From: Aggregatilineales bacterium
Lineage (GTDB): Bacteria; Chloroflexota; Anaerolineae; Aggregatilineales; Ch27
Assembly (NCBI GenBank): GCA_029976005.1
Contig: JARKOQ010000122.1
Coordinates: 1 to 64,000 of the forward strand
Reading direction: 5' to 3'
DNA length: 64,000 nucleotides
Shown here: piece after piece, positions 18,645 through 27,832 of the stretch
Position numbering within the stretch: position 1 is the stretch's first letter
How the letters are laid out: each line of letters starts with the position of its first letter
The notes under the pieces: generated by a model
What the model saw: only the letters and a program-made list of their open reading frames with translations
Databases searched by the model: none
Told to the model about the DNA's origin: nothing
Program-made: the position numbers and the translations under genes

Positions 18645-19715
18645 ATGGCGGGAGGCGTGATGAGCAAACCACCCACCATGCGCGACGTGGCGGAACTGGC
18701 CGGCGTCTCGGTGCAGACCGTGTCGTGCGTCGTCAACGAAACCGGCCATATCTCCCCCAAGACGCGCAAAAAGGTTCTGCGAGCGATCGACGAATTGCAC
18801 TACCGCCCCGACCGCATCGCCCGGATCATGCGCACCGGCCAGACGCGCCTGATTGGCCTCCTGATCCTCGATATCACCAATCCCGTCCACTCCCTGGTCG
18901 CCAGCGCGGTCGAAAGCGCGGCCTACGCGCGCGGCTACAAGGTGGTCCTGTACAACGTCGGCATGAGCGCCGAGCGCGAGCGCGAGTGCCTGCAAGCCTC
19001 CGCCGAAGGGCTGGTGGACGGCCTGATCCTGGTCAACACCGTCGACCGGGAGCAGGCGTTCCGGTTCATCCAGCACGAGCGTCTCCACGCGGTGCTGATC
19101 GACTGCCTGAGCGAAGCCGAGCTGCCCGTCGTGTCGGTCGACAATTTCCAGGCGTCCTACCTGGCGGCGGAGCATGCCATCGCGCTCGGCCACCGGCGGA
19201 TCGCTCACCTGGCCGGGTCGGCCACGCTGTGGATCGCCCGCCAGCGCGTCGAAGGTTACCAGCAGGCCCTGGCCGATCATGGCCTGGATTACCAGCGCGT
19301 GATCGTGGCGCGCAGCGGCCGCTGGGATTTCGAGGCGGGCTACCGGGCCATGTCCGATCTGCTGGCCGACGGCGAGCCGCCCACGGCGATCTGCGCCGCC
19401 AGCGATCTGATGGCGATCGGCGCGTACCGGGCTATTGCCGAGGCCGGCCTGCGCGTGCCCGACGACCTGTCCGTCATCGGCTTTGATGACATCCCCGCGG
19501 CGGCCTATGCCCTGCCGCCCTTGACCACGATCCGCCAGCCGTTCGAGGGCATCGCCCTGACCGCGGTTTCACTCCTGCTCGATCTGTTCGCCGGGAACCG
19601 CCCGGCCCAGTGGTTGTGTGCCCTGGCTCCAGAGTTGATCGTTCGCCAATCGACTGCGGAGGTTTCGCATGACCGTCAGACTTGGGCTGGAAGTCCTGCT
19701 GGAGAGTCTGCCTGA
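18645..19715 (+). CDS. LacI family transcriptional regulator
   Basis: [52 protein letters not shown] plus PBP1 domain; start may be 18660. Confidence 0.95.
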   Translation: MAGGVMSKPPTMRDVAELAGVSVQTVSCVVNETGHISPKTRKKVLRAIDELHYRPDRIARIMRTGQTRLIGLLILDITNPVHSLVASAVESAAYARGYKVVLYNVGMSAERERECLQASAEGLVDGLILVNTVDREQAFRFIQHERLHAVLIDCLSEAELPVVSVDNFQASYLAAEHAIALGHRRIAHLAGSATLWIARQRVEGYQQALADHGLDYQRVIVARSGRWDFEAGYRAMSDLLADGEPPTAICAASDLMAIGAYRAIAEAGLRVPDDLSVIGFDDIPAAAYALPPLTTIRQPFEGIALTAVSLLLDLFAGNRPAQWLCALAPELIVRQSTAEVSHDRQTWAGSPAGESA

Positions 19716-20835
19716 TCGGATCGGCGGCGGCCGGGTGGGCCTGGTCGCCAGCCCCAGCAGCGTCGACCGGAACCTGACCGGGGTGGTCGAGCGCCTGTGG
19801 CGCGCGCCGGGCGTGCGCCTGACGGCCCTGTTCGGCCCGGAGCACGGCCTGCGCGGCAGCGCCCAGGCCGGGGATCACGTGGAGACCGTCCCGGACCCGG
19901 TGACGGGCCTGCCGGCCTACAGCCTGTACGGCGAGACCCAAAAGCCAACACCGGATATGCTGCGCGACGTGGACGTGATGGTCGTCGATCTCCAGGATGG
20001 CGGCGTCCGCTTCTACACCTACCTGTACACCCTGGCCTACGTCATGCAGGCCGCCGCCGAACAGGGCAAGCGGGTGATCGTGCTCGACCGGCCGGGGCCG
20101 CTGGGCGGCCTGCGGGTGGAAGGGCCGCTGCTCGACCCGGCCTATGCCTCGTTCGTGGGCCTGTACCCGATCCCGATCCGCTATGGCATGACCATCGGCG
20201 AGATGGCGCGGCTGTTCAACGAAGCGTTCGGCATCGGCTGCGATCTGGACGTGGTCTGGATGGACGGCTGGCGGCGCGGGATGTGGTTCGACCAGACCGG
20301 CCTGCCCTTCATCGCTCCTTCCCCCAACCTGCCCACCCTCGATTCGCTGACCGTCTACCCCGGCCTGTGCCTGGTCGAGGGGACGACTCTGTCCGAGGGG
20401 CGGGGCACGACCCGGCCTTTCGAGTACATTGGCGCGCCCTGGATCGACGCCCAGAAGCTGGCCGGGATCATGAACGATCTCGCGCTGCCGGGCGCGCGCT
20501 TCCGCCCGGTGTATTTCGTCCCGACCTTCAGCAAGCACCAGGGCGTGTCTTGCCAGGGGGTGCATGTCTTTGTGACCGACCGGGAAGCCTTTCGCCCGGT
20601 GGAGGTGGCTCTGCACCTGCTCCAGCAGGTGCGCCGAGCCTATCCGGAGCAGTTCGCGTGGCGGGAACCGTGGCGATCGGGCGGCCATCCTCCGATCGAC
20701 CTGTTGACCGGCGGCAGCCGGGTGCGCGCGCACCTGGATGCCGATCAGCCCATCCCTGCGCTGGTGAATGGATGGGAGGCGGAACTCCGCGATTTTGGCG
20801 CGCTGCGCGCCCGCTTCCTGCATTATCCGGCCTGA
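19669..20835 (+). CDS. namZ: DUF1343 / GH171 NamZ-like exo-beta-N-acetylmuramidase
   Basis: GRVGLVASPSSVDRNLTG..LTALFGPEHGLRG...SLYGETQKPTPDMLRDVDVMVVDLQDGGVRFYTYLYTL...PSPNLPTLDSLTVYPGLCLVEGTTLSEGRGTTRPFE are DUF1343 hallmarks. Confidence 0.9.
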   Translation: MTVRLGLEVLLESLPDRIGGGRVGLVASPSSVDRNLTGVVERLWRAPGVRLTALFGPEHGLRGSAQAGDHVETVPDPVTGLPAYSLYGETQKPTPDMLRDVDVMVVDLQDGGVRFYTYLYTLAYVMQAAAEQGKRVIVLDRPGPLGGLRVEGPLLDPAYASFVGLYPIPIRYGMTIGEMARLFNEAFGIGCDLDVVWMDGWRRGMWFDQTGLPFIAPSPNLPTLDSLTVYPGLCLVEGTTLSEGRGTTRPFEYIGAPWIDAQKLAGIMNDLALPGARFRPVYFVPTFSKHQGVSCQGVHVFVTDREAFRPVEVALHLLQQVRRAYPEQFAWREPWRSGGHPPIDLLTGGSRVRAHLDADQPIPALVNGWEAELRDFGALRARFLHYPA

Positions 20836-20893
20836 GCCGGCCAGGGCCCGTCTTCGTTCCCCTTCTGGAAAGGTCGTTTTGTTGGAGGCCAAT

Positions 20894-22192
20894 ATGCATA
20901 AGCGTAATCTGGTGGTCGTGCTGATCCTGGCGCTGCTTCTGGGCGCGTTCGTGCCGGTGACTTCCGCCCAGGGTGATATCAAGCTGACTGTGCTGACCCA
21001 CTGGGGCGAGGAACGGCTGCTCACCGCCCAGCAGGCCATGTTCGACGCCTATACGGCGGCCCATCCGGGCGTGACCATCGAGCTTCAGACCGTGCCCTTC
21101 GAGGAACTGCTGACCCGGATCGTGACCTCGCGCACGGCGGGGACCAGCCCGGACATCTACCACATCTACAACCTGTGGCTGCCGGAGTTCACCAACAGCG
21201 GTCTGCTGGCTCCGCTGCCGGAGGACATGGAGCCGTTCGTGGCCGAGGGCGCGGCGGGGACTTCCGTGGTGGGCGTGACCTACAACGATCAGATGTGGGG
21301 CGTGCCGACCGAGGTCAACACCTACCTGCTGATCTACAACAAGACCCTGCTGGCCGAGGCGGGCTTCGACGCGCCGCCCGCGACCTGGGACGAAGTGCTG
21401 GAGATGGCCCCCCTGATCACCAAGAAGGATGACACCGGCGCGGTGACCCAGGTCGGCTTTGGCGTGATCACCGGCTGGGACTCCGGCGTGGTGCATCCCT
21501 TCATGGCCCTGCTGTACTCCAACGGCGGCCAGTACTTCAGCGACGATTTCAGCACCGTGGCGTTCGACAGCCCCCAGGGCCTGGAGACGCTCCAGTTCTA
21601 TCAGACCCTGGTGGAAACCGGCGGCATCGACCAGAGTGTGGCCTGGTCGGAGCTGGCCAATGGCAACGTGGGTATGCTGATCATGGCGAACTGGTACCGC
21701 GCCACCCTGATGCTCTCCGAGAACATCGACTACGAGACCGAGATCGGCGTGGCCGAAATCCCGGTCGGCCCCAGCGGCACGGAAAGCGCTACCCTGGCCT
21801 ACAACTGGCTGTGGAGCGTGGACGCCGGCTCTCCCAACCAGGAAGCGGCCTGGGACCTGATCGAGTGGATGAACACCGCCGCGGGCGAGGGTGAGCCTTC
21901 GCCGATGGGCAATTACCTGGTCACCGAGATGGGCGGCATTCCCAGCATGCTGGCCGACCAGGCCGCGTTCAGCGAGGAACTGGGCGACCACTTCCTGGCT
22001 CCGTACGTGGCTTCGACGGCCTATGCCCGCCAGGAGCCGGTGATCGGCGGCAGCCAGGAGATCAAGACCCTGCTCCAGACCGAGATCGAGGCGCTCTTCA
22101 CCGGCATGAACGATGCCCAGGGCGTCCTGGACTTCGTCGTGCCGCAGGCCAACGCCATTCTGGAAGAATTCCGCGCTCAGTCGGGCGGCTAA
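20894..22192 (+). CDS. sugar ABC transporter substrate-binding protein (family 1, UgpB-like)
   Basis: Signal peptide MHKRNLVVVLILALLLGAFVPVTSAQ; LTVLTHWGEERLL, VPTEVNTYLLIYNKTLLAEAGFDAPPATWDE. Confidence 0.94.
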   Translation: MHKRNLVVVLILALLLGAFVPVTSAQGDIKLTVLTHWGEERLLTAQQAMFDAYTAAHPGVTIELQTVPFEELLTRIVTSRTAGTSPDIYHIYNLWLPEFTNSGLLAPLPEDMEPFVAEGAAGTSVVGVTYNDQMWGVPTEVNTYLLIYNKTLLAEAGFDAPPATWDEVLEMAPLITKKDDTGAVTQVGFGVITGWDSGVVHPFMALLYSNGGQYFSDDFSTVAFDSPQGLETLQFYQTLVETGGIDQSVAWSELANGNVGMLIMANWYRATLMLSENIDYETEIGVAEIPVGPSGTESATLAYNWLWSVDAGSPNQEAAWDLIEWMNTAAGEGEPSPMGNYLVTEMGGIPSMLADQAAFSEELGDHFLAPYVASTAYARQEPVIGGSQEIKTLLQTEIEALFTGMNDAQGVLDFVVPQANAILEEFRAQSGG

Positions 22193-22211
22193 CCCTCGCC
22201 CAGGAGTCCGG

Positions 22212-22244
22212 CCTTGCCGGGGAGATTCGGTCTCCCCGGCAAGG
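22212..22244 (+). promoter_or_regulatory. intercistronic hairpin after SBP gene
   Basis: ccttgccggggaga-ttcgg-tctccccggcaagg, 14-bp stem, no poly-T. Confidence 0.75.
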
Positions 22245-22269
22245 ATCACTCGCTTTCGGCTCGTGGGGG

Positions 22270-22293
22270 AACAAGGGGTTTAAACCCCTTGTT
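22270..22293. repeat. perfect palindrome in SBP-permease intergenic region
   Basis: aacaaggggttt|aaaccccttgtt. Confidence 0.6.
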
Positions 22294-22372
22294 GAAGGGC
22301 CAGTCTGCATCAGTTTTACACAAGAGCCTCATTTTTTTCGCAGGCGACATTCAGGACAAGTGAGGGTAGACA

Positions 22373-23320
22373 GTGAGCGCCACCAGGACACGCAGACGCT
22401 CCACGGCGGGCTGGCGGCCCGCCTCCTGGCCGGCCAGTGGACTGGCGCGGCGGCGCATGATCTGGGCCTACGTGTTCATCGCCATCCCCGTGATCTGGCT
22501 GATGATCTTTTCGCTTGGCCCGATTCTGTTCAGCGGGTGGGTCAGCCTGCACCGCTGGGATATGCTCTCGCCGGTGGCTGAGATGCCCTGGGAGGGCCTG
22601 GAGAACTACCGCTTCTTGCTGACGGAGGACGGCGTTTTCCCCAAAGCGTTGGGCAACACGTTCCTGTTCGCCATCGGTGGGGTGACGACCAACGTGGTGC
22701 TGGGCATGGCCTTCGCGCTGCTGCTCAACACCCGCATCCGGGGGCGCACCCTGTGGCGCGTGATCTACTTCCTGCCGGTCATCACCGCGCCGCTGGCCCT
22801 GGGGGTGATCTTCGCGTTTCTGTTCAATCGCAACTACGGGCTGGTCAACAGCCTGCTGATCCTGTTGGGCCTGCCGCGTCAGGGCTTCCTCAACGATCCC
22901 AACCAGGCCATGCTGGTGTTGATCGCCATTGCCGTTTACCAGTACGTCGGGTACTACGTCGTGATCTACCTGGCGGGCTTGCAGGATATCCCCCAGGATT
23001 ACTACGACGCGGCCCGCGTGGACGGGGGCAGTCCCTGGCAGGTCTTCCGCCATATCACCCTGCCGCTGCTGCGCCCGGTGACCCTGTTCGTCGTCGTGAC
23101 CAACACGATCGGGGCCTTGCAGGTCTTCGACCTGGTCTTCGCCACGACGGCCGGCGCGCCGGCCAACAGCACCATGACCGTGGTGCTGTACATGTACAAC
23201 ACCGCCTTCAAGTTCTCCCGGATGGGCCGGGCCTCGGCCATGGCCTTCATCCTGTTCGGGATCATTCTCGCGATCACCATTGTCCAGCTTCGCCTGTTCC
23301 GTGACCGGACAGTGGCCTAA
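22373..23320 (+). CDS. sugar ABC transporter permease (UgpA-like)
   Basis: IWLMIFSLGPILFSGWVSLHRWDML; EAA loop YYDAARVDGGSPWQVFRHITLPLLRPVTLF; GTG start. Confidence 0.94.
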   Translation: MSATRTRRRSTAGWRPASWPASGLARRRMIWAYVFIAIPVIWLMIFSLGPILFSGWVSLHRWDMLSPVAEMPWEGLENYRFLLTEDGVFPKALGNTFLFAIGGVTTNVVLGMAFALLLNTRIRGRTLWRVIYFLPVITAPLALGVIFAFLFNRNYGLVNSLLILLGLPRQGFLNDPNQAMLVLIAIAVYQYVGYYVVIYLAGLQDIPQDYYDAARVDGGSPWQVFRHITLPLLRPVTLFVVVTNTIGALQVFDLVFATTAGAPANSTMTVVLYMYNTAFKFSRMGRASAMAFILFGIILAITIVQLRLFRDRTVA

Positions 23321-23330
23321 GGGGCGCGCG

Positions 23331-24179
23331 ATGACTGCCACAACTCACAAACCCGGTCTGAAGCTCACCACGATCCTCAAGTACGTCATCCTGATCGCGG
23401 GCGCGCTGGTGATGCTCTTTCCCTTCGCCTGGATGGTCGACTCCTCGTTCATGACCACCAGCGAGATTCAGCGCCGCCCGCCGCCCCTGCTGCCGGCGGA
23501 AGCCCAGGTGCAGAACTTCTCCGATCTGATGGGGGTGCTGCCCTTCGGGCGGCTGTACCTGAACAGCGCGATCGTCACGGTTTCGGTCGTGCTTGGTGTG
23601 CTGTTCACCAGCTCGGTCGCGGGGTTCGCCTTTGCCAAGTACCAGTTTCCGGGCCGGGAGCTTCTCTTTTACCTGATCCTGGCGACGATGATGATCCCGT
23701 TCTTCGTGACGCTGATCCCGGTCTTTTTCATCGTGCGCCAGTTGAGCTGGATCGACTCCTACCAGGGGTTGATCCTGCCCAGCATCACGTCGGCCTACGG
23801 CATCTTTCTGATGCGCCAGTTCATCATGTCCATCCCGGACGAGCTGATCGACGCGGCCCGCATCGACGGCGCGCCGGAACCGGTGATCTACTGGAAGGTG
23901 GTCGTGCCGCTGATCCGGCCCGCCCTGGCGACCCTGGGCACGTTCGTCTTCATCGGCTCGTGGAACGCTTTCCTGTGGCCGCTGCTGGTGATCAACAGCC
24001 GCGACCTGTACACCGTGCCGCTGGGCTTGAACACCCTGCGCACCTTCGCCGCGGAAGCGCGCAACCTGAACCTGCTGATGGCCGGGACGGTGCTCTCCGT
24101 GGTGCCGACCCTGATTCTGTTCCTGTTCTTGCAGCGGTACTTCATCCAGGGGATTACGCTCACCGGACTCAAAGGATAA
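23331..24179 (+). CDS. sugar ABC transporter permease (UgpE-like)
   Basis: MLFPFAWMVDSSFMTTSEI; IPDELIDAARIDGAPEPVIYWKVVVPLIRPALATLGTFVFIGSWNAFLWPL. Confidence 0.95.
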   Translation: MTATTHKPGLKLTTILKYVILIAGALVMLFPFAWMVDSSFMTTSEIQRRPPPLLPAEAQVQNFSDLMGVLPFGRLYLNSAIVTVSVVLGVLFTSSVAGFAFAKYQFPGRELLFYLILATMMIPFFVTLIPVFFIVRQLSWIDSYQGLILPSITSAYGIFLMRQFIMSIPDELIDAARIDGAPEPVIYWKVVVPLIRPALATLGTFVFIGSWNAFLWPLLVINSRDLYTVPLGLNTLRTFAAEARNLNLLMAGTVLSVVPTLILFLFLQRYFIQGITLTGLKG

Positions 24180-24183
24180 GCAC

Positions 24184-25125
24184 ATGGAGATCAGACCTTA
24201 CCGGGGCACCGACGAGGCCCAACTGCTGGCGGTCTGGCAGGCCGCGATGACTCACGACACCCTGAGCGCGGACCAGTTCCGCACCCAGGTCTTGCTCGAT
24301 CCGAACTTCCTGCCGGAGCATCTGCCGGTGGCGGTCGAGAACGGCCGGGTGGTGGGCTTTGTGCTGGGCCTGACGCGCCAGGTGCCGCTGTTCCTGCAGG
24401 GCCTGGAACCGGACAAAGCCTGGATCACGGCCTTCGGCGTGCATCCCGACGCCCGTCGGCGCGGCATCGGCCGGGCGCTGTTCGACGACCTGCTGGGGCG
24501 TTTCCGGGCCGAGGGGCGCAAGACGGTGGGCCTCTCCCCCTACGTGCCCAACTACTTTGTGCCCGGCGTGGACGTGAACGCCTACCCCGGATCGATCGCC
24601 TTCCTGGAACAGGCGATGGGCTTCCAGACGCTGTACCGGGCGATCAGCATGGGGGCCGACCTGACCGGCTTCCGGATTCCGGAGGAGATTGTGGCCCTGG
24701 AGCGCAGGCGCGAGGCCGAGGACGGCGTGACCATCCGCCCGGTGACTTCGGCCGACCTGCCCGATCTGATGCCATTCATCGTCAAACACTTCGGGTGGGA
24801 CTGGTACCGCCACGCCCAGCAATACCTGCTGGAAATCTTTGGCGATAGCCCCAGCCAGCTCTGTTTCCTGGTGGCCCGCCAGCACGGCGAGGTGGTTGGC
24901 TACTGCCAGCAGCGCCGCGAGCGCTTTGGGCCGTTCGGTGTGCGCGAGGACAAGCGCAACCTGGGCATCGGGCGGCTGCTGCTCTTCCGCTGCCTGGAGA
25001 CGATGGCCGCCCAGCACGTGTACTTCGCCTACTTCCTGTGGACGGGCGAGGACGCCGCCCGGCTGTATTCGCTGGCCGGGTTCAAGCGGCGGCGCGAGTT
25101 TGCCGTGCTGCGCCGCGACCTGTAA
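24184..25125 (+). CDS. GNAT family N-acetyltransferase (tandem GNAT domains)
   Basis: ITAFGVHPDARRRGIGRALFDDLL and second acetyl-CoA site GVREDKRNLGIGRLLLFRCLETM. Confidence 0.88.
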   Translation: MEIRPYRGTDEAQLLAVWQAAMTHDTLSADQFRTQVLLDPNFLPEHLPVAVENGRVVGFVLGLTRQVPLFLQGLEPDKAWITAFGVHPDARRRGIGRALFDDLLGRFRAEGRKTVGLSPYVPNYFVPGVDVNAYPGSIAFLEQAMGFQTLYRAISMGADLTGFRIPEEIVALERRREAEDGVTIRPVTSADLPDLMPFIVKHFGWDWYRHAQQYLLEIFGDSPSQLCFLVARQHGEVVGYCQQRRERFGPFGVREDKRNLGIGRLLLFRCLETMAAQHVYFAYFLWTGEDAARLYSLAGFKRRREFAVLRRDL

Positions 25126-25274
25126 CCGGCCGTTTTGCTGTGTGGAACGCGGATTGACCCACCGCCATGCGGTTTGGGTCTTAGCCAACAGCTATAAGCC
25201 AAAAGCCAAGAGCCATCGGCTGTTCCTGGGCAGGCCGTGTGGAACAGCCGAAATCGGAACAAAGGAGCTTCTCG

Positions 25275-25976
25275 ATGAGTCACTTGATGGTGGTGGGCGG
25301 GCACATTTCCGATCCGGAGAACATGGCCGGAGCGCTGATGCTCAAGCACAAGCGGGCGGGCTGGCAGATCACGATCGTCGCGGCCACCCCCGGCGAGAAG
25401 GGCCACCCGACCCTGCCGGCGGAGGAGTACCTCAAGATGCGCCTGGCCGACGCCGAGGCCTCGGCCGAGTTCATCGGGGCCAACTTCGAGCTGCTGCCCT
25501 ACCGCGACGGTGAGCTGCCGGTCAACGAGGAAAGCACCTGGGCCATGGCCGATCTGATCCGCAAGCACAGGCCCAGCGTGATCCTCACCCACTGGCACGG
25601 CAGCATGCATCAGGATCACAACAACACCAACGAGATCGTGCACAAGGCGCTTTTCAAAGCCGGGCTGCCCGCTTTCCAGCGCGAATATCCGGCCCACAGT
25701 GTCCAGCGAGTGCTCTATCCCGAAAACTGGGAGGACATGGAGAACTACATCCCGGATATCTACGTGGACGTGAGCGACGTCTTCGAGGATTACCTGAAGC
25801 TGCTCAAGACCCACGCCCTGATGCGCGAGAACTACGCCAGCTTCCGCTACTACGACTACTATGAGGCGCTGGGCCGGACGCGCGGCGCGCTGGCGGGCTA
25901 TGACCGGGCCGTGACCCTGATGCACTCGCACAGCATGTACCACTACGAGCGGCAGCCCGGACTGCTGCTGGAGTGA
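25275..25976 (+). CDS. PIG-L/LmbE family deacetylase
   Basis: Cofactor motif region VVGGHISDPENMAG, HWHGSMHQDHNNTNEIV. Confidence 0.88.
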   Translation: MSHLMVVGGHISDPENMAGALMLKHKRAGWQITIVAATPGEKGHPTLPAEEYLKMRLADAEASAEFIGANFELLPYRDGELPVNEESTWAMADLIRKHRPSVILTHWHGSMHQDHNNTNEIVHKALFKAGLPAFQREYPAHSVQRVLYPENWEDMENYIPDIYVDVSDVFEDYLKLLKTHALMRENYASFRYYDYYEALGRTRGALAGYDRAVTLMHSHSMYHYERQPGLLLE

Positions 25977-25978
25977 GC

Positions 25979-26890
25979 ATGAACCTGCTGGCGGTCGATA
26001 TCGGCGGGACCAAGATCGCCGCCGCGCTGGTGACGCCGCAGGGTGCGATCCTGGCCAAGGCGCGCCAGCCCACCAGCCAGGCCGGGCCGGCGGCCGTGGC
26101 TGCCCAGGTCGCGGCCCTGCGCGCCGAGGTGGCGGGATCGGAGCCGCTGGCGGCGGTGGGGGCGGCCGTGCCCGCCGCGCTCGACGACCCGGCCACCGAC
26201 CGGGTCAGGTGGGCGCCCAACCTGGCCGGCTGGCGGGACGTGCCCTTCCGCGAGCTGCTGGCCGAGCAACTGGGCCTGCCCGCCTTCCTGGAATTCGACG
26301 GGCACGCCGCCGCCCTGGGCGAGTGGTGGGCCGGGGCGGGGCGCGGCTACCGCAGCCTGGCCTCGGTCATCATCGGCACGGGCATCGGCGGCGGGTGCGT
26401 GGTCGAAGGGCGGCTGTGGCCCGGCCGCGACCGGCTGGCCGGGGCGGTGGGCTGGTTCCCGCTGGCCGGCCCGGACGGCCTGGCCCACTGGGAAGACCTG
26501 GCGGCGGGGCCTGCCATCGCCCGCCGGGCGCGGGCCTTGATCCGGGCCGGGGAGCCGAGTACCCTCGACCTGGAGATGCTTTCGGCGCGGGCGGTCTTCG
26601 CCGCCGCGCGCGAAGGGGACGCCCTGGCCCATCGGGTGGTGGACGAAGCCGCCCGCTACACCGGGATGGGCGTCGCCATGATCATCAGCCTGACCAACCC
26701 GGAGATCGTCGTGCTGGGCGGCAGCGTCGGCCAGCAGGGCGACCTGCTGCTGGAGCCTGTCCGGGAGGAGGCGCGGCGCTGGGCACAGCCGATCTCGGCC
26801 GAGGGCGTCCCGATCGTCAGCTCGACCCTGGGCGAGGAAGCCAGCCTGCTCGGCGCGGCCTATACCGCGCTCGTTCGTTTGTCTTCGTGA
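25979..26890 (+). CDS. ROK family sugar kinase
   Basis: LLAVDIGGTKIAAALV; IIGTGIGGGCVVEGRLWPGRDRLAGAVGW; NPEIVVLGGSVGQ. GTG at 25973 is an alternative start. Confidence 0.93.
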   Translation: MNLLAVDIGGTKIAAALVTPQGAILAKARQPTSQAGPAAVAAQVAALRAEVAGSEPLAAVGAAVPAALDDPATDRVRWAPNLAGWRDVPFRELLAEQLGLPAFLEFDGHAAALGEWWAGAGRGYRSLASVIIGTGIGGGCVVEGRLWPGRDRLAGAVGWFPLAGPDGLAHWEDLAAGPAIARRARALIRAGEPSTLDLEMLSARAVFAAAREGDALAHRVVDEAARYTGMGVAMIISLTNPEIVVLGGSVGQQGDLLLEPVREEARRWAQPISAEGVPIVSSTLGEEASLLGAAYTALVRLSS

Positions 26891-26911
26891 GCTTCATTCG
26901 AGGAGTGATCC

Positions 26912-27667
26912 ATGTCTGCCAATGAGTATTTCAACAAAGCCGGTGCCCTGCTGCAAACCATCCAGAATACCCAGCTCGACGCCATCCAGCGCGCGGCCAA
27001 AGCCTGCGCCGCGTCGATCGCCGCCGACCGGGCCGTGCATTTCTTCGGCTCCGGCCACTCGGTGATCCCGGTGCTGGACATGTTCCCGCGCTACGGCTCG
27101 TACGTGGGCCTGCACCCGATCATGGACCCGCGCCTGATGTGGTTCAACATCACCGGGCCGGGCGGCGCACGCGAATTGCTGTGGCTGGAGCGTACCGAAG
27201 GCTACATCGACCAGGTGCTGCTCTCCCACCACCTCGACCCGCGCGACTCGCTGGTGGTCTATTCGCACGGCGGCCTGAACGCGGCCCCGGTGGAGATGGC
27301 CCTGGCCGGCAAGGCGCGCGGCCTGACCGTGATCGGCGTGACCTCCGCCGCCAACCACAAGATCAACAAGCCAACCCATTCCTCCGGCCAGTCGCTGTTC
27401 ACCGCCTCGGACATCGTGATCGACAACTGCTGCCCGCCGGAAGATGCGCTCGTCCCGGTGCCGGGCCGCCCGGAGAAGGTCGGGGCCAGCTCCACGCTGG
27501 CGGTGATCGCGATTACCATGGCCCTGTTGTCGGAGATCACGGCCGAGCTGGTTAAGCTGGGCAAGACGCCCGATCGCATCTTCGTCTCGCCCAACGTGGC
27601 CGAGGTCGACCGGGACAACAACCTCCAGGTCTTCCGCGATTACATGGAATTCGAGAAGGGGTTGTAG
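26912..27667 (+). CDS. SIS domain protein (UPF0309-like)
   Basis: VHFFGSGHSVIPVLDMFPRYGSYVGLHPIMDPRLMW, GLTVIGVTS, SIS domain. Confidence 0.85.
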   Translation: MSANEYFNKAGALLQTIQNTQLDAIQRAAKACAASIAADRAVHFFGSGHSVIPVLDMFPRYGSYVGLHPIMDPRLMWFNITGPGGARELLWLERTEGYIDQVLLSHHLDPRDSLVVYSHGGLNAAPVEMALAGKARGLTVIGVTSAANHKINKPTHSSGQSLFTASDIVIDNCCPPEDALVPVPGRPEKVGASSTLAVIAITMALLSEITAELVKLGKTPDRIFVSPNVAEVDRDNNLQVFRDYMEFEKGL

Positions 27668-27669
27668 GA

Positions 27670-27708
27670 GTCATCAGTTCACAGTGGTCAGTCGTCAGTA
27701 GGCAGTTC
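27670..27708. repeat. degenerate short-unit CAGT-type repeat
   Basis: tcatcagttcacagtggtcagtcgtcagtaggcagttcag. Confidence 0.5.
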
Positions 27709-27832
27709 AGATATCGGGCGGGCGCAGCCGCCAATTCTCTCGCATGGTCAGCCTGATGACGCACTGTGTGGTAGAGGATGAGGCGCTGGCCCGCCTTTTG
27801 TTGTTCGCCAGGGTGTGAGGAGGAGGTGCGCG

